Origin: Vitis vinifera
Lineage: Eukaryota > Streptophyta > Magnoliopsida > Vitales > Vitaceae
Length of the DNA: 64,000 bases
Reading direction: 5' to 3'
NCBI RefSeq assembly: GCF_030704535.1
Contig: NC_081823.1
Span: 3,380,501 to 3,444,500 of the forward strand
In this document: positions 1 through 13,171 of the stretch, in pieces
Layout of the letters: every line of letters starts with the position of its first letter
Numbering within the stretch: position 1 is the first letter of the stretch
Notes under the pieces: generated by a model
What the model was told of the DNA's origin: nothing
The model's database searches: none
The model's input: the letters and a program-made list of their open reading frames with translations, nothing else
Made by a program: the position numbers and the translations under genes

Positions 1-1232
1 TTTTATTTTATCTTTTTATCTCAATTTACTCTAGTAACCTCCACGATCTTTTTGCTAGTCCATGATCTCTATTATTACTCAACCTCCTTTATCATAATTA
101 TAATTTATAAGAATAAATATATTAATTTAATAATTTAGAATAAATTTTAAGTTAATTTTATTAAAAAAAACTTTAATGTTTAAAGTAATAATTAAATAAT
201 AAGTTATAAGTTAACAATTTAAATATAATTTAACTTAAAATCAACTTAAATGATTAAGTAATAAATATTAAATTTTATTAATCACCCCGTAAAACCTAAC
301 CTTTTTTTTATATATATATTTTTCGGTACCAAGAATGAAAAAGCTTTTAAGAGTCCACCCACAGATCTGGAAAGGCCTTAAAACTCCGCTGAATTGAGTA
401 TGAATAATTAATTAAGTGCATTTTTTCTTACCAAATTGATAATATTTCTGCACAATTAATTGATTGAATCAACTTGGATCCATTGGCACTGTTTGAATGA
501 GTCTGTGGTCCATGCAAGCCAAAATTATAATGTGTACAGCAGGAAAAGCCAAAAGCGCATTTAGTGCATGTTCATCATTTCTAAGCACTCAATATTGATG
601 GCAGTCACATTAAGTTCTCAGTACATTATTTATTGTAGACTGCAGAAGACCCAAGCAACACTTTAAGAAGTGTCCTGCATTGTAACATGCCAACATTGTT
701 CTTAGAAACTTTGGGAAAAAAAAATTACAAATATTTTTTTTAATTATTTCTTCCAAAATGTGGAACAAATAAAAAAAATCATATTTAATAAGGATAAATA
801 AAAATGCAATCCTTAAACCCTAAACTCAAATTCCGAAAACTCTTATCATAGACTTATATTTTTGGATATTTTTATGATTTAAAGGGTTTATGGAAAATAT
901 GAATAAATGATTAAACTCGAGCTATTCTATATAAGTTTAAAAGTTGTATTTATCTTGGCCTACTAGTCCTTTATATATAGTGCTTGGGGGTTTGGATCTA
1001 TGACATGAGCCAGGGGGAGCCATAAACTCAGAGAGTAGAAATGGGTGGGGTGATTCTCAAAGAACACCAGCAATGGAGGAGTGCAGTGCAATTCAGTGTA
1101 GGGGAGAAAACCTTGTGATCCAACACTTGTTGTCAACCATTTTCATGTGAACTTGATCATCACTGCTACCCCCTGATTCTGCCTGTGATTCGCTTCAATA
1201 CCTTCTCTTTTGTCCACCCAATTTAAGTATAT
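1..1232. other. AT-rich intergenic DNA upstream of the EPF1-like gene
   Basis: I see no coding frame or RNA gene here. The stretch is AT-rich with many short A and T runs. A second TATA-like string lies near 972-980 but is too far from the EPF1 start to be the obvious promoter. The left edge of the window may cut a neighbouring gene's flank, but nothing identifies one. Confidence 0.5.
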
Positions 1233-1240
1233 TATATATA
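1233..1240 (+). promoter_or_regulatory. Probable TATA box of the EPF1-like gene
   Basis: TATATATA lies 89 bp upstream of the ATG at 1329, followed by a pyrimidine-rich stretch. This would give a 5' UTR of roughly 60 nt. The assignment rests on position and sequence only. Confidence 0.45.
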
Positions 1241-1328
1241 CACATAATATCCTCCTCCCATACAGTACCCTTCACCCATCACTCTCTGATGATCAATACT
1301 TGGAAACCTAGCTAGACCAAGAACAACC

Positions 1329-1871
1329 ATGGCCATTAAGACTTCCATCTGCATTGCAGCGGTCCTTGTCATTGATCTCCTTCTAGTTCTCCCCGTGCCC
1401 GCCAAGCGCATCGCTCTCCTTAGGTCAAGTATGTATATATTGTAGAATTTTTATATTGTTTTATCGTTTATATGCGTAATATACCCGGCATAAATATCTT
1501 TAATTTATATATTACAAAAAAACAAACAAACACATGACATGACATGGTAGTTTTCTTTAACTAAAAGAAATACACAATTTTGGATTAATTTTCGTATAAT
1601 TTCCACAGATGATGACCCTGAAGATAGTATGGTGATGAAACTCAATTCCATTAACGGGGAGATGGCCAGAAAAATGAGGCTGCTGATGAGGAGGGCTGAT
1701 ACGCTTGAAGACGCAGGCTCAAGCTTGCCTGATTGCTCTCATGCTTGTGGGTCGTGCTCTCCTTGCCGATTAGTCATGGTCAGCTTTGTCTGCGCCTCGT
1801 TGGCTGAAGCGGAGACATGCCCTATATCCTATAAATGTATGTGTAATAGCAAGTCCTATCCTGTTCCATGA
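1329..1871 (+). CDS. EPF1: EPIDERMAL PATTERNING FACTOR 1-like secreted peptide
   Basis: Two exons, 1329-1428 and 1609-1871, are joined across a GTATGT...CAG intron and encode 120 aa. The frame continues exactly over the junction (A|AT, Asn). The N-terminus is a hydrophobic signal peptide (about residues 1-25, rich in Val, Leu and Ile). The C-terminus is the mature EPF peptide, with eight cysteines at 76, 80, 83, 86, 95, 104, 110 and 112 and the ending CNSKSYPVP. Motifs such as LPDCSHACGSCSPCR match Arabidopsis EPF1 much better than EPF2 or the six-cysteine EPFL peptides (from memory). In Arabidopsis, EPF1 is secreted by stomatal lineage cells and acts through ERECTA-family receptors and TMM to enforce one-cell spacing of stomata. 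The region between signal and mature peptide is somewhat longer than in Arabidopsis and rich in Met and Arg, consistent with a cleaved pro-region. Confidence 0.93.
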
Positions 1872-3255
1872 TCCTCCATGTCTAGCCCTCTCATCATTGT
1901 ACCATCTATGTATATGTGTGTGTGTTTTTGGATTCATCCACCTTGTCTTCTCATGGTGAGGGATGGGAGAAAAAGTAACCATTGATCATATTATGAGATA
2001 TGCATGGTAAATTAAGATATATTTTTTAGCTAAGAGCTTCAACAATTGAAATAATGAAGAAGTTTCGTATGTGAAAGAAATATAATTTTCAATTCAAAGT
2101 TTGTTTTAATAATGATACGGGATGTTTCTAGTCGAATTGTTTTTAATGAAATTTTTTTTCCTAATAAGTGTTTTTAAGATCATCATCTATTAAGTATTCA
2201 TTCAAATAATACTATAACTAATTTTTCAACATAAGTAATTTTTCAAAATTTTAATATTGATGTTTTCAAAATTTTATCAAAAGGTTTTTTTTTTCAAAAA
2301 TATTTTTTAGACTAAAAATGTATTTTAAAAAACATTGTCAAACAAACTCTTAGATTATCTTTAAAATCGTTCACTGAAATAATTTTTTTTTATCATTTAG
2401 AAAATAAGTTAAAATGCCAAATTCTCGGACAAATTTTTATTCTAAAACACATCAATCTCTATTTAAGGAAAAAAAAATCTAGACATACCCTTATTTTCTA
2501 TATTATTCAAGGGTCCTATTCAAAACAAATTCCAACTCTAAAAATAGAAAACGGCACAACAATTTCAGAATCATTCTCAAACATTAAACCTTTGCATACG
2601 GGCCTAACTTGTTCCTCCAATGCGCCATTATTCCACGTGTTCACAAGGGTCACATAAGGAAGAATTCTAAGTCTAATATTTTTGACGACACAAAACATAC
2701 TCACAAACATGACCCAAATATTAAAATAGACTTGCCCCGTAGACGCCTTGTACCGTTACAGAAGCTTAGATCCGTCATAAAAAAAAACAAAAAATGAACA
2801 AGACGATTAAATTAAGAGTTAAAGAAAAATAAAATAACGTTCAAATTAATCACAGCTTCTCATGAACGTTGTGCTTAGTTTCGGCTTAGTTTCCCGGCAA
2901 TTTAAGGCATGTGCTTTATTTTTCCACAAGAAATTAAATAGTCCGGAAGGAATTGGAAATTTCTTTTTCAAGTGTGTATCAAGAAAAAAGAAGGAAAAAG
3001 AACACATGTAGGGATCTCTCTAGTCAAAGCAACGTGTTTGAAGGTTCAGGAAAGTTTCAAAACCATTGTTGGTGTTATGTCTCCTGTCAAATCACACGGC
3101 TACATGGGAGATTTCAATCTTCTCCCATGAAATTCCTCTTCAAAATTCAACGTTAGAAGTAAAAACGATCAATAAAAAATAAAAATAAATGTCGATTTCT
3201 AAGATTAAACTAACCAAAAATGATGAAGAAATTGAAGCTTTGGACTCCAAGCCCC
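1872..3255. other. Intergenic DNA between the EPF1-like and TIR genes
   Basis: There is no supported gene. Around 2150-2360 the sequence resembles the small non-autonomous elements seen again near 9222 and 56708 (TGTCAAACAAACTCTTAG-type end, internal AAAATATT strings). The short open frames here are not conserved-looking. The final 150 bp should hold the TIR gene promoter. Confidence 0.4.
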
Positions 3256-3263
3256 TATATAAA
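3256..3263 (+). promoter_or_regulatory. Probable TATA box of the TIR gene
   Basis: TATATAAA lies 120 bp upstream of the ATG at 3376. It fits a transcription start near 3285-3295 and a 5' UTR of about 80-90 nt. Positional inference only. Confidence 0.5.
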
Positions 3264-3375
3264 CCAGCATTTCATAGCAAAGCAAACCAGGGAAGATAAA
3301 AACATTCCATAGAAGGAAAAAAAAAAAACTAGATATTCTCTAGGGTTTTGTTTTTTGAGGAGTTAATTATCAGCC

Positions 3376-4252
3376 ATGCATCGTGCCTCAGCAATGATGT
3401 TGCAGCGCCGAATTATGAGCAGCCGGCAGTCGTGCGACGTCTTCATTAACCACCGAGGCATCGACACCAAGAGAACAGTGGCGACCTTGCTCTATGACCA
3501 CCTCACAATGCTCAACATGAGGCCTTTCCTGGACAACAAGACGATGAAGCCGGGGGACAAGCTGTTTGATAAAATCGACAGTGCGATTCGGGGTTGTAAG
3601 ATCGGCGTGGCCGTCTTTTCCCCGCATTATTGCGAGTCATACTTCTGCCTCCATGAACTGGCTCTGTTCATGGAGTCCAACAAGAAGGTTATCCCCATCT
3701 TCTGCGATGTCAAGCCCTCCCAGCTTCGGGTGGTCGACAATGGAAGTTGCTCCCAGAATGAGTTGCAGAGGTTTAACCGAGCTCTGGAAGAAGCCAAGTA
3801 CACCGTGGGGCTATCCTTCGACTCCTTAAAAGGGTAAGATGAATTATTTTACCCATCACACGGTGAAATACACTCTAAAACCAAATTTTATAAGCTTAAA
3901 CTTTTAGAAAAAAAAATTGGTAGGTTAATAGTTATTTCCTTCTAATCCACCGTTGTTTGTCTACGGCTTTGTCTATCTCTCCACTTTGCCTCTCGTCACA
4001 TGCGGAGAGATATTTTGAAACCTAAATAGGCATACGTGGGTGGGTGAGAAACCCAAATCCTATAAGCTTAAACTTTTACAAAAATCGTTGAACACTATTT
4101 TTAAATTATTTAAATTATTATTATTATTATTATTTTAATTATGATTCAATGGTACGTGTTATAGGAACTGGTCTGAGGTGGTGACAAGCGCTTCCGACAT
4201 AGTGATCAAGAGCTTGATAGAGCTTGAAAATGAGCGGAAGGTACGCCAGTGA
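3376..4252 (+). CDS. TIR-only domain protein (no NB-ARC or LRR)
   Basis: Two exons, 3376-3833 and 4165-4252, encode 181 aa. The donor GTAAGA interrupts a Gly codon (GG|G), and the second exon adds 28 codons before TGA. Residues 19 to about 150 form a TIR domain: beta-A CDVFINHRG (20-28), the PGDKLFDKI segment, the SPHYCESYFCLHEL helix and the VIPIFCDVKPSQLR strand. Glu94 in FCLHEL aligns with the catalytic glutamate of plant TIR NADases, so enzymatic activity is plausible. Plant TIR domains cleave NAD+ and make small-molecule immune signals for EDS1 complexes. The frame stops after the TIR and no NB-ARC follows, so this is a TIR-only gene, not a truncated NLR. The sequence type (INHRGIDTKRTV) resembles the conserved TIR-only group found in many flowering plants; that subgroup call is from memory. 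The exon is GC-richer than its surroundings. Confidence 0.88.
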
Positions 4253-7200
4253 GCGGTTACATGTGCCTTTCTGATGCATTAATAATTAGTGAAGGATTAA
4301 TAACAACGAGACTGAATGATCCTTCTTCCTTCATGATCATCTTTCTATTGGGTCTTCACATGGTTGATTTCAGCTGATATATGTTAAGATTTAGTATTGT
4401 TTCATTCGTTGTATAAAGTAATAACTGCGGCTACTTGCTAATGCAAATTGGTGTTTGGATATTGTACCATTTTTCAATAATTCTTTCATTGTAATTTTTA
4501 TGTATCAATAAGAATACCCCAAGTATTATTGTAAGTCCTCGTTCAATAGTTTATGAATAAAATTGTTATAATTAAAGTTTGTACTTTCATGAACAATTTG
4601 CCTATGTTTGTTTTCCGAAAGTTCGAAGGAAGGAATATCGAAAAGAAAGAAAATAAAAATGATAAGTATTAGAAAAAAATAAGTGAAGGAGGATAAAAAA
4701 TAAATTTAAAGTCAATAAATTATTTTTATATATTATTTCAAATTTTTTTCACTTATTTACCTTTTCTATATAAATATTAGATAATTAATCATATTTGATT
4801 TTTTTTTTCGTATTTTTCATAATAAAACTAAATATGAGAAAATATTTTCCTTTAACAATTTTTTTTTTCTTTTTTAGTACTTTCTGGGAACCAAACATAG
4901 TCTAATCCCATTTCTCGGCATGTTATAATCAAAATTTTGATGGTTTAATTACTTGGAATAATAAAAATTTTGATTTGAATAATCAAACTTTAGGGCTATT
5001 ATGTTTGGTTCTCAATAATAAATAGTAAGGAAAGGAAAGAAAAGAAAACTAAAAAAAAAAAGGTTCTCATATGTGGTTGTACTATGCAAAATATTAAAAC
5101 AAAAATTAAATATGAATAAAATTAATTAAAATTTTATATATTTTCAAATTATTTAATCATTATACAAAAGAGTAAAAATAAATAAAATGTGTTTAAAGCA
5201 ATATATAAAAATAATTTGGATAATTATCCTTTAAGGGATTCCAATAACATATAATGAACCTAAATGATATAAAAGATGTATAATTAGGCCCAATTAAAAT
5301 TCAAAAGTTGGTGGAGATGCTAAGTGAGTATAGGTTGAACCAAGGTGTTGGCTCAACATAGAAGGTATTAGGCATCTGTTGAACTAAGGTGTTAAGCTAA
5401 TACTTGGAGGAACTAGGCTTGGATGTACTAAGGTGCTGGCTCAATTGTTAGAGGGTATTGAATATCGAATACAATAAGATGTCGTCTTGCTTCTGCATAA
5501 ACAATTTGTCTAGGCACTTACTAATCCCTACGAGGCATGCAAATCAAAAGTAGTCTATGAATGCGTACAAAGAATGAACCCTGAGACCGAACCTATCTTG
5601 TCAAATAAGAGGTGCCTCTTTGAGCTCAACATGCACCACTTGACATAGGTAAAGAGACAACCAATGACAAGCTTGGTGAAGGTCTTAAGGTCTAAACCAT
5701 TAACTCATCAATCCCTAGCTAGGAAGAAGGTTGACTTACCCTCCCATCGATCACATCCTAGTAGACATAAACTATAAGAATAGGTTTGGATCTCAAGAGA
5801 AGGCAAGGAAAAAGAGAAAGAAAAAAGACATCTTCCTAATTCTTCACGCATTCGCTTCTCAATTCAAGGCGTTTGGCTTATGTATAATGGTCTTTACTTG
5901 GTAATGAAAGGTTTGCCTAGAACCTAGAAAGGCCGAGGATCATGTAATAACAATTGACGTCATATGTGGGAACGAGGAAGAGTTAATTGAAACAAGATCA
6001 CCATGGTGACAACTCGAACGACTTGTCATGAAGGGGAATAACTAGTCATGGTTATGGTTCTATTTATCTTAATTTAAAACTTTTTATATTTTGCTATAAA
6101 AAATTCAAGATTATTACATAATCAATAATTATAATTATAATTATAATCAACCAAGGATAACATAGGTAAGGATAAAGAGTTATGGAAATGGTAATGACTT
6201 TTTCAAGTGATATAAAATAGAATTTAGGTAATTAGAAATTAGGTGTTTTGTTTAAATGAAAAAAAAAATTAGATTTTAAGATCAAGTGCTGAAGTGTTCT
6301 AATAAGCTCTTAGAGCACTTTAGCAATTCTTGATAGCGCTTAAGTGCTAGAAGCATTCAAGCGCCCTTAACTAGAGCTCAAGATATTAAAACTTCAATCA
6401 TTAAATTCTAGATTGCAAAGTTTTTAATTTCTTTTATATTTTAGCAAACCTTTTTTTTTTTTTTTTTGGAAAATTAAGACAGGGTTTCACCTTTAACCAA
6501 AAACTCTTAAAACAAGTTCACTTTTGCTTTTGGATTTGTGAGGATGAATCACATCCATTCAAAGCATTGATGTTAAGATTCAAGAAACAAAGGTGGTATT
6601 GCATCATGTACAAGATGTTAGGTAATATAGATACTAGAATGTAAGTATGAGAAAGTAGTAATTGTCAGACAAATCCATATACTTAATTCTTCAAAACTAG
6701 TGGATTGTAATTTTACAATTAAAATTCTTGTTATACTGATTAATAATTTAATTAATTAATTACTCCTTATAAATAAAAAAATAAAAACCATAAATTTGGA
6801 ACCTTTGAACTAAATCAATAAAATACAACCTATTCACCAAAACTTCTAAAAAAAGAAAAAAAAACACTTTTTCATTTATATAAAAATATTACCTAATTTT
6901 TCATAATTTGTTTATAGTACATAAAGTATATATATATATATATAAACTTTTAAGCCATTGCCCCGTTTGACTTCCCTTTGTGACCATATAAATTGGACTG
7001 AATTTCATTCTCTCTTTTGAGTTTTCCACGTCGTTCTAGTCCTCGTGTAGGTGCTGACTCTCAAATTCTCTTAATTTGTTCATATTAGGCTTTCTAGGAA
7101 AGCGTTTGTCCACCTTACTCCTAGTCAAGTAACGGTAATGGCCCGCATTACAATCACATGTTATATAATTAAAAGTTAATTAATTAATAATTTTAACATA

Positions 7201-7449
7201 CACATATTTTCAAGACATAGAATGGCAGACATAAACATAAAGACGCGTAATGACAATAGAGAATACTAATGATCCATTTAATTAATATTTCATTCTCTTA
7301 ATTTAGAAAATAATATTTATTTTCTTAATTTTAGGATATTTATTATTTACTTTTTTTATACTTTCCAATGTATTCTTGTATAAATTTTTGAAAAAAAGAC
7401 TTCCATTACCAAATTATCAAATTCTTTAATAAAAAACAAAAATACCAAA
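4253..7449. other. AT-rich intergenic DNA
   Basis: No gene is supported on either strand. A stretch at about 5290-6060 is less AT-rich and has no long frame; it may be an old transposon remnant, but I cannot identify it. A T-run lies near 6450 and a short TA tract near 6930. The rest is simple AT-rich sequence. Confidence 0.4.
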
Positions 7450-10130
7450 TATAATATAAAATTTATATTTTATTTGATACTTTTGAATTTAGTGATAGAT
7501 TAGATTGGACTATTGGCTCAATCTATGCGGCCAAACTCTAACATCATTGTACTTGGAAAAGTATCTAATATGATACTAAATTTGTATGGTATTTAATACT
7601 TTCAAACCTTCAAATATTTAGATCTGGTGGTAGATTATATTGGACTATTTTGTGTGGTCAAGCTCTAATATAATCTTAATATCATAAATATGTACTTTCT
7701 TGGAATGATCCTAAATGTCTCATCATTTTTACTATTATAAATATGTCATTAAAATGTTACTAATTAATAATTTTGATATATATTCAGAATCCTTTCGGGA
7801 AATTTCTTGAAATTGAAAGAAAGCAAGACGAGGAAAAATACTTTTTTTTTTATAATATTAAATTTGTGCAATTTTTAATTTTTTTTGAGATCCTTATCAA
7901 GCAATAACCCCGGAAAGTTTTGGTCATATATCAAATTAAACTATTGATTCGGTCTACGCTCTATATTAATTTAATATCATAAATATGTACTTTGTTGTAA
8001 TAGTGCTAAATATCTCATTATTTTTACTATTATAATTATGTAATTAGAACGTTACTACTTAATAATTTTGATATATATTAAGAATCATTTCTTGAAATTT
8101 CTCAAAATCGAAAGAAAGCAACGGGAGAAAAAAAATACTTTTTTCTGATGTTAAATTTGTGCAGTATTTAATTTTTTTAAGATCTCTATTAAGCAATGAC
8201 TCAAAAAACTTTTAGTCATATATCAAATTTGACTATCGGTAAAATTTGACTACTAGTTTAGTCTATGTGGTCAAATTTTATTTTAACTTAATGTTCTTTA
8301 TTAGTAGTGTTGACTACGTTATTATTTTTATCATCTCCTTACGTGTTTTACATGTTAATAATCAATGTTACAAAATGATTATCATTTATTATTATAAAAA
8401 TTTGTTAGGCATTCAATAATGTGAATTTTGATATTGATTTTTGACTTACTTGAATATGGTTTAAGGTCGTATTATAAAAATATATTTATCATAATGTTCT
8501 TCTATAAAAAAAAGAAAGTTATAATTATATTTTAAAAATAATTATCATATTTGATAAATCAATATTTTTATTTAATTTTAAATATTTAATATAATATATT
8601 GTATTTTTAATTAATATATAAAAACTAAATATTGTATATATTTAAATAAATACATAATTTTCACTAATTATTAAAATATTAAAATATTTAAAAATGATTA
8701 TTAATGATAGGTATCTTTTAGTCCAAGTCAAAATGATTTCACGAAGTGGAATGACATTTCTACCATGGGGAATAGAAATATGGGAACAAGTCCTGCACAC
8801 TTTTTCTTGGCAAAAAGACAGTGATTGCATCCAATAAAATGTGGCCACGTGTAAAATTTAAAAATCACATTATAAAATCAAATTTTATATGGAAAACCTT
8901 TGGATTTGATGGTAGATTAGATTGGACGATTATTGGTTCAATCTATGTGGTCAAACTCTCACATCAACTTAAAATCTTAAGTACGCACTTTGGTAGAGGA
9001 AAAATACCTAATATAATAATAAATTTGTGTGGTATTTAATACTTTCAAACCATAAATGGCTTAAAAAATATTTAAATTTGTTTATGGATAATATTGGACT
9101 ATTTTGTGTCATTAAGCTCTAATATAAACTTAATATAATAAATATGTACTTTCTCGTATCAGTACTAAATGTCTCATCGTCATTATGTAATTAATTAATA
9201 ATTTTAATATATAATAAAAGTATGTTTGATAATGATTTCAAGAAACGTTTCTAATCTTTATAACACTTAAATGATAAAAAATTTTAAGTATTACAAATAT
9301 TAAAAACACTTCTTAAAATTATTATGAAACGGATTTTAAGAGTCTTTTTTTAAATTTTTCAAAATTGAAAAACACAATGGGACAAAAAAATTATTTTTAT
9401 AATATTAAATTTGTGTGGTATTTAATTTTTTCGAGATCTCTATCAAGCAATGACTCGAGAAACTTTTGGTCATATATCAAATTAGACTATTGATTCAGTC
9501 TATATAGTCAAGGTCTATATTAACTATACATAAAAAGAATATGTACTTTCTCAACGGTACTGATTGCATCGTTACTTTTATTATTATTTTTATCTTCTTA
9601 CGTGTTTGACATGTTAACAAAGAATGAATATATTACAAAGTAACTGTCATTTATTATTATAAAAAATTGTTGGATATTCAGTAACGTGAATTTTAGTATT
9701 GATTTTCGACTTATTTGATTATGATTTAAGGCTTCGCACATCAATTATAAATATTTAATAAATCAATATTTTATTTGATTTTAAATATTTAAATATTTTG
9801 AATTAATATATAAAAATTAACTATTGTATATATTTGAATAAATACATCATTTTTATTATTTTTAAAGTATAAATATTTATTTAAATTTTTTTAATAAATT
9901 AATATTATTATAATATTCAAATATTTAATAATTATTATTAATGATAAGGATCTTTTTGTCCTATTCAAAATGACTTCACAAAGTGGAATGACATTTCTAC
10001 CATTGGGAATAGAAATATGGGAGCAAGTCCTGCTGACTTTTTCTTGGCAAAAAGTCAGTGATTGCATCCAATAAAATGTGGCCACGTGTAAGGTTAAAAA
10101 AATCAGATGATAAAATCAAATTTTATATGG
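7450..10130. repeat. Tandem duplication, two diverged units of about 1.2-1.4 kb
   Basis: Unit 1 runs about 7450-8872 and unit 2 about 8873-10130. Paired landmarks include the GGTAGATTAGATTGGAC-type string near 7492 and 8911, the TCAAGCAATGACTC-type string near 8190 and 9443, and a well-conserved segment at 8700-8880 and 9940-10120. That last segment includes CCAATAAAATGTGGCCACGTG in both copies. Unit 1 also has an internal duplication of about 296 bp (7772 and 8068 start the same sequence). The short minus-strand ORFs at 8642-8848 and 9891-10085 are products of this duplication and do not look like genes. Confidence 0.75.
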
Positions 10131-10140
10131 ACAATATGAA

Positions 10141-11443
10141 TAAACTCTTTGCAATTTAAGAGACGAAATTAATGCGAGCTACCGACACCATGAATAGAAT
10201 TAAAATAACATCACACAAGAAGACAACCCCACATGTCACATTCAGTCATTCATTCTAATTTTATATCACATGTCACATTGTTAATCTCAAGGAATTATTT
10301 TAGTGGGTGTCATATTAATTAATTCAAATAAAATAATTATTTTGCAAATAAGATTAGACCTTATTATTAAAAATTGGTTCCTAGGTGATCCGCGCACAAA
10401 TTTTACGCAAGTCCTACAAAATTAACAAAACAATAAAAAAAAAAGTATTAAAATTAAAATTGTGGGTACAATATATGTTAATATTGTTTTACAAAAGAAT
10501 ATATTGTTTTCATTCTTCCGTTTTGATCACGACTTGAAAAAGGAAGACGAAATTATTTCCTTAGATTTAAATATCAGTCAAGGGTCTAAATGACACTTTT
10601 TTTTCTTTCTCAAATAAACTTATTGAATGGTGAAGAACACATATAACACTTCTATCGTTTTGCTGATCTCGTTTTTACTGTCTTTGATCTTCATTGGATT
10701 TTTTTCTTTGGATTTTTTCAATTGTGCCGAATTTTCTTTTTTGGATTTTTGCGATCCTTTTTCTTGAAAGAAGCTATCTCTATTTATAAGTAAATGTAGG
10801 AAATTGAATTTGAATTTTTGAATTTTAATTGCTTAATTCAAGGGATTTAGTTAAGTGATTTTAATAATAATAATATATTTTTTATTATTATTATTATTTT
10901 CCTTTTGTAGGAAACTTGAGGATATTAATTTTTATTTACTTATTTTTTTGTTTTGAAGATCAAATTAGTGGCAATTTAATTCACTAAATTTGATTCATGG
11001 TTAGATAATACTCCAAAAATTGAAAAATGTGGACCCTTCAAATAAATTATTAAATATCATTTATTATTATTATTATTATTATTAATGTGTAGGAAAAGAC
11101 ATTCAAGAATTTCCCATTATTAGAAAAAAAATTGGGGAATTTGTCACATAAATTCAAACCCAATTGAAAATTAAGACAAGATCATGGAAATTAATTAAGG
11201 AGATGTCTGAACTCTTATTATTCATAAGAAACCAGATGGCGGCTTTCAACCTCTGCTGAGTCAGGTAGGAAAAACAACAAATTACATGGAAAATACAATT
11301 GATTTTTCTGGATCCATTGAAAACCCATGTCCGTCTTGTGCCAAACATTAAAAAAAAAATTAGCAGAATGGCATCTCTTGTTCTTCATCTTCTTCCTCTG
11401 CAGCATTTTCCCAGTACCCAAACAAGATTTTTTTTTTTTTTTT
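10141..11443. other. AT-rich intergenic DNA with small microsatellites
   Basis: No gene is supported. (TTA)n-type tracts lie near 10867-10900 and 11061-11084. A T-tract near 11429 sits just downstream of the small minus-strand ORF described next. Confidence 0.4.
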
Positions 11444-11632
11444 TTAATGGAGGAAAGAGTGTGAGTAGGGAAGATAAGTAGAGAGAGCAAAGGAAGGCCT
11501 GCCTCTCATGATTCTGTTGATCGCATAGCCCATGACCTCCACCATCTCGCCGGCATATCTCATCAGCAATGGCCTCAGAAACACAGCCCACAGCCCCACC
11601 ACCGCCAGCAAAAGCTCTGCTCCCAAGCTCAT
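11444..11632 (-). CDS. Possible small hydrophobic protein, 62 aa
   Basis: A minus-strand frame from an ATG at 11632 to a stop at 11444 encodes 62 aa; an upstream in-frame ATG at 11683 would give 79 aa. Residues 5-25 (GAELLLAVVGLWAVFLRPLL) could be a membrane segment or signal anchor, followed by a short amphipathic basic region. The local DNA is GC-richer than its surroundings, which is the main reason to take it seriously. I do not recognise the family, and overlapping frames on both strands are also open. It may be chance or a remnant. Confidence 0.3.
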   Translation of the reverse strand: MSLGAELLLAVVGLWAVFLRPLLMRYAGEMVEVMGYAINRIMRGRPSFALSTYLPYSHSFLH

Positions 11633-12124
11633 CCTCCTCCTCTGTTGCATTTCCTCTTTACAATTCCTTCGCTTTCGACACACTGTTTCTCGTCTTTGTC
11701 ACTGGCTGTGTGGATCACATTTTCTTGGGATACGTTTGAAGTGGCAGGAAGGTGTTGGTTTTTGAAGTCCGAGGCATCCCCATCTTTCACTTCGCCTAGC
11801 TACCATTCTCAACTCTCAGTCTTCACCTTCAACTAAAAAGGCAAGTGGGGGTTAGGATTGTAAATCGAATCCCACAGTAGATTCTTTGACGCCGGCCTAG
11901 CCTTTAAAACATTTATTAACAACAGGGGTTTGGCTACACTACCTCGAAAAAAGCACTATCAATCCAGCGACGACAAGGCCATGTATAGGAAATTTTTATA
12001 CCCTATTTAATTTTTTCAAATTTTTTTTTTACTTTTAAATTTTAAATTATATTAAAAAGTAAATACAATTTATAGATAAATAAGTATTATAATTATTTAT
12101 GATTTGTTTTTATGAAAATAATTT

Positions 12125-12170
<46 letters not shown>

Positions 12171-13171
12171 AAAGTTAAAAATGAGAAAAAATAAATTAAA
12201 ATAGTTTTTATTAAATATAAATACGAAGGGGACAAAACATATCTAAACCCGTCTTGAACTTGTCTTAAGTCATCCTGTACTAATTAAATGGGGTCATTTT
12301 ATATTTTTAGATTTTATTATTTATATTTTAGTTTAATTTATTTGAACCTTGTATTTTCATATGATTTATTTGTACTTTTATTCAATGGGTTACATGTCAC
12401 CACTTATCGTCGACCGTGGAAATCTTGGGTTCGGTAGGTACAAACCACTAAGGTAACTTAGTATTTTCCAAATAATAATAATAATAAATACGCAAGAAAG
12501 TGATAGGATTTGACGGGCAAAGGAGATGCCAATTTGTCGCATCTTGATGCCTAATTTGGAGGCAATGGTATGTGTGCACATGAAAGGATGGTGGGATCAG
12601 ATGAAAGAAGCCAAGCTTTATGATTTTGTCGCCAAAGCAAACCGAAGAAACACTACTAATTATTTTTGTACATAAAATGTTGGGAAAGATTTGGGGTAAG
12701 TATATAAAAAATGTGGTCAGAATCCAATACCATGTGAAAAATATCATGAATGGTTTGTTGGCAACCAAATGGGTTGTTGGAAGCCAGGTGGGATAGGATG
12801 TTATTTCTTAGGGTATTGATAAATGTGCCATACCCTCTGTTAGAAGCTTCTTATCATTTATGCCTTCATAGGTTTTTTTTTTTTTCTTGAAATTTTCTAG
12901 GGAAACTTTTAATTTGATCATTTTTCCCAAAAACTTAAGGAAACTATGGATTTTTAATGAAATTTCATTAATTTATTAGTTTTCGTTTTTTATTGTTTTA
13001 CATTTTGTATTTTTAAAATTACTAAAATAGTAAACTTCATGCGTAGAAAATTTCCTTCTAGAAAATTTTCTTTAACAAAGAGTTTTTTTTCCTTTCCTAT
13101 AAAGATAAAAATTAATTTCTACTAAATTTGTGAATATGTAGTTGCTTTCGTTTGTCAATTATAATATATAT
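11633..13171. other. Intergenic DNA, no gene seen
   Basis: AT-rich sequence with a long (TA)n tract at 12128-12176, listed separately. Open frames near 12390-12768 on the minus strand have no recognisable protein features. Confidence 0.4.
12128..12176. repeat. (TA)n microsatellite, about 24 units
   Basis: An uninterrupted alternating TA run. Its length is likely to be polymorphic. Confidence 0.9.

Noticed and set aside
8642..10085. Two similar minus-strand ORFs (68 and 64 aa)
   Set aside because: The similarity is explained by the tandem DNA duplication. The frames are short and open in AT-rich sequence without a domain.
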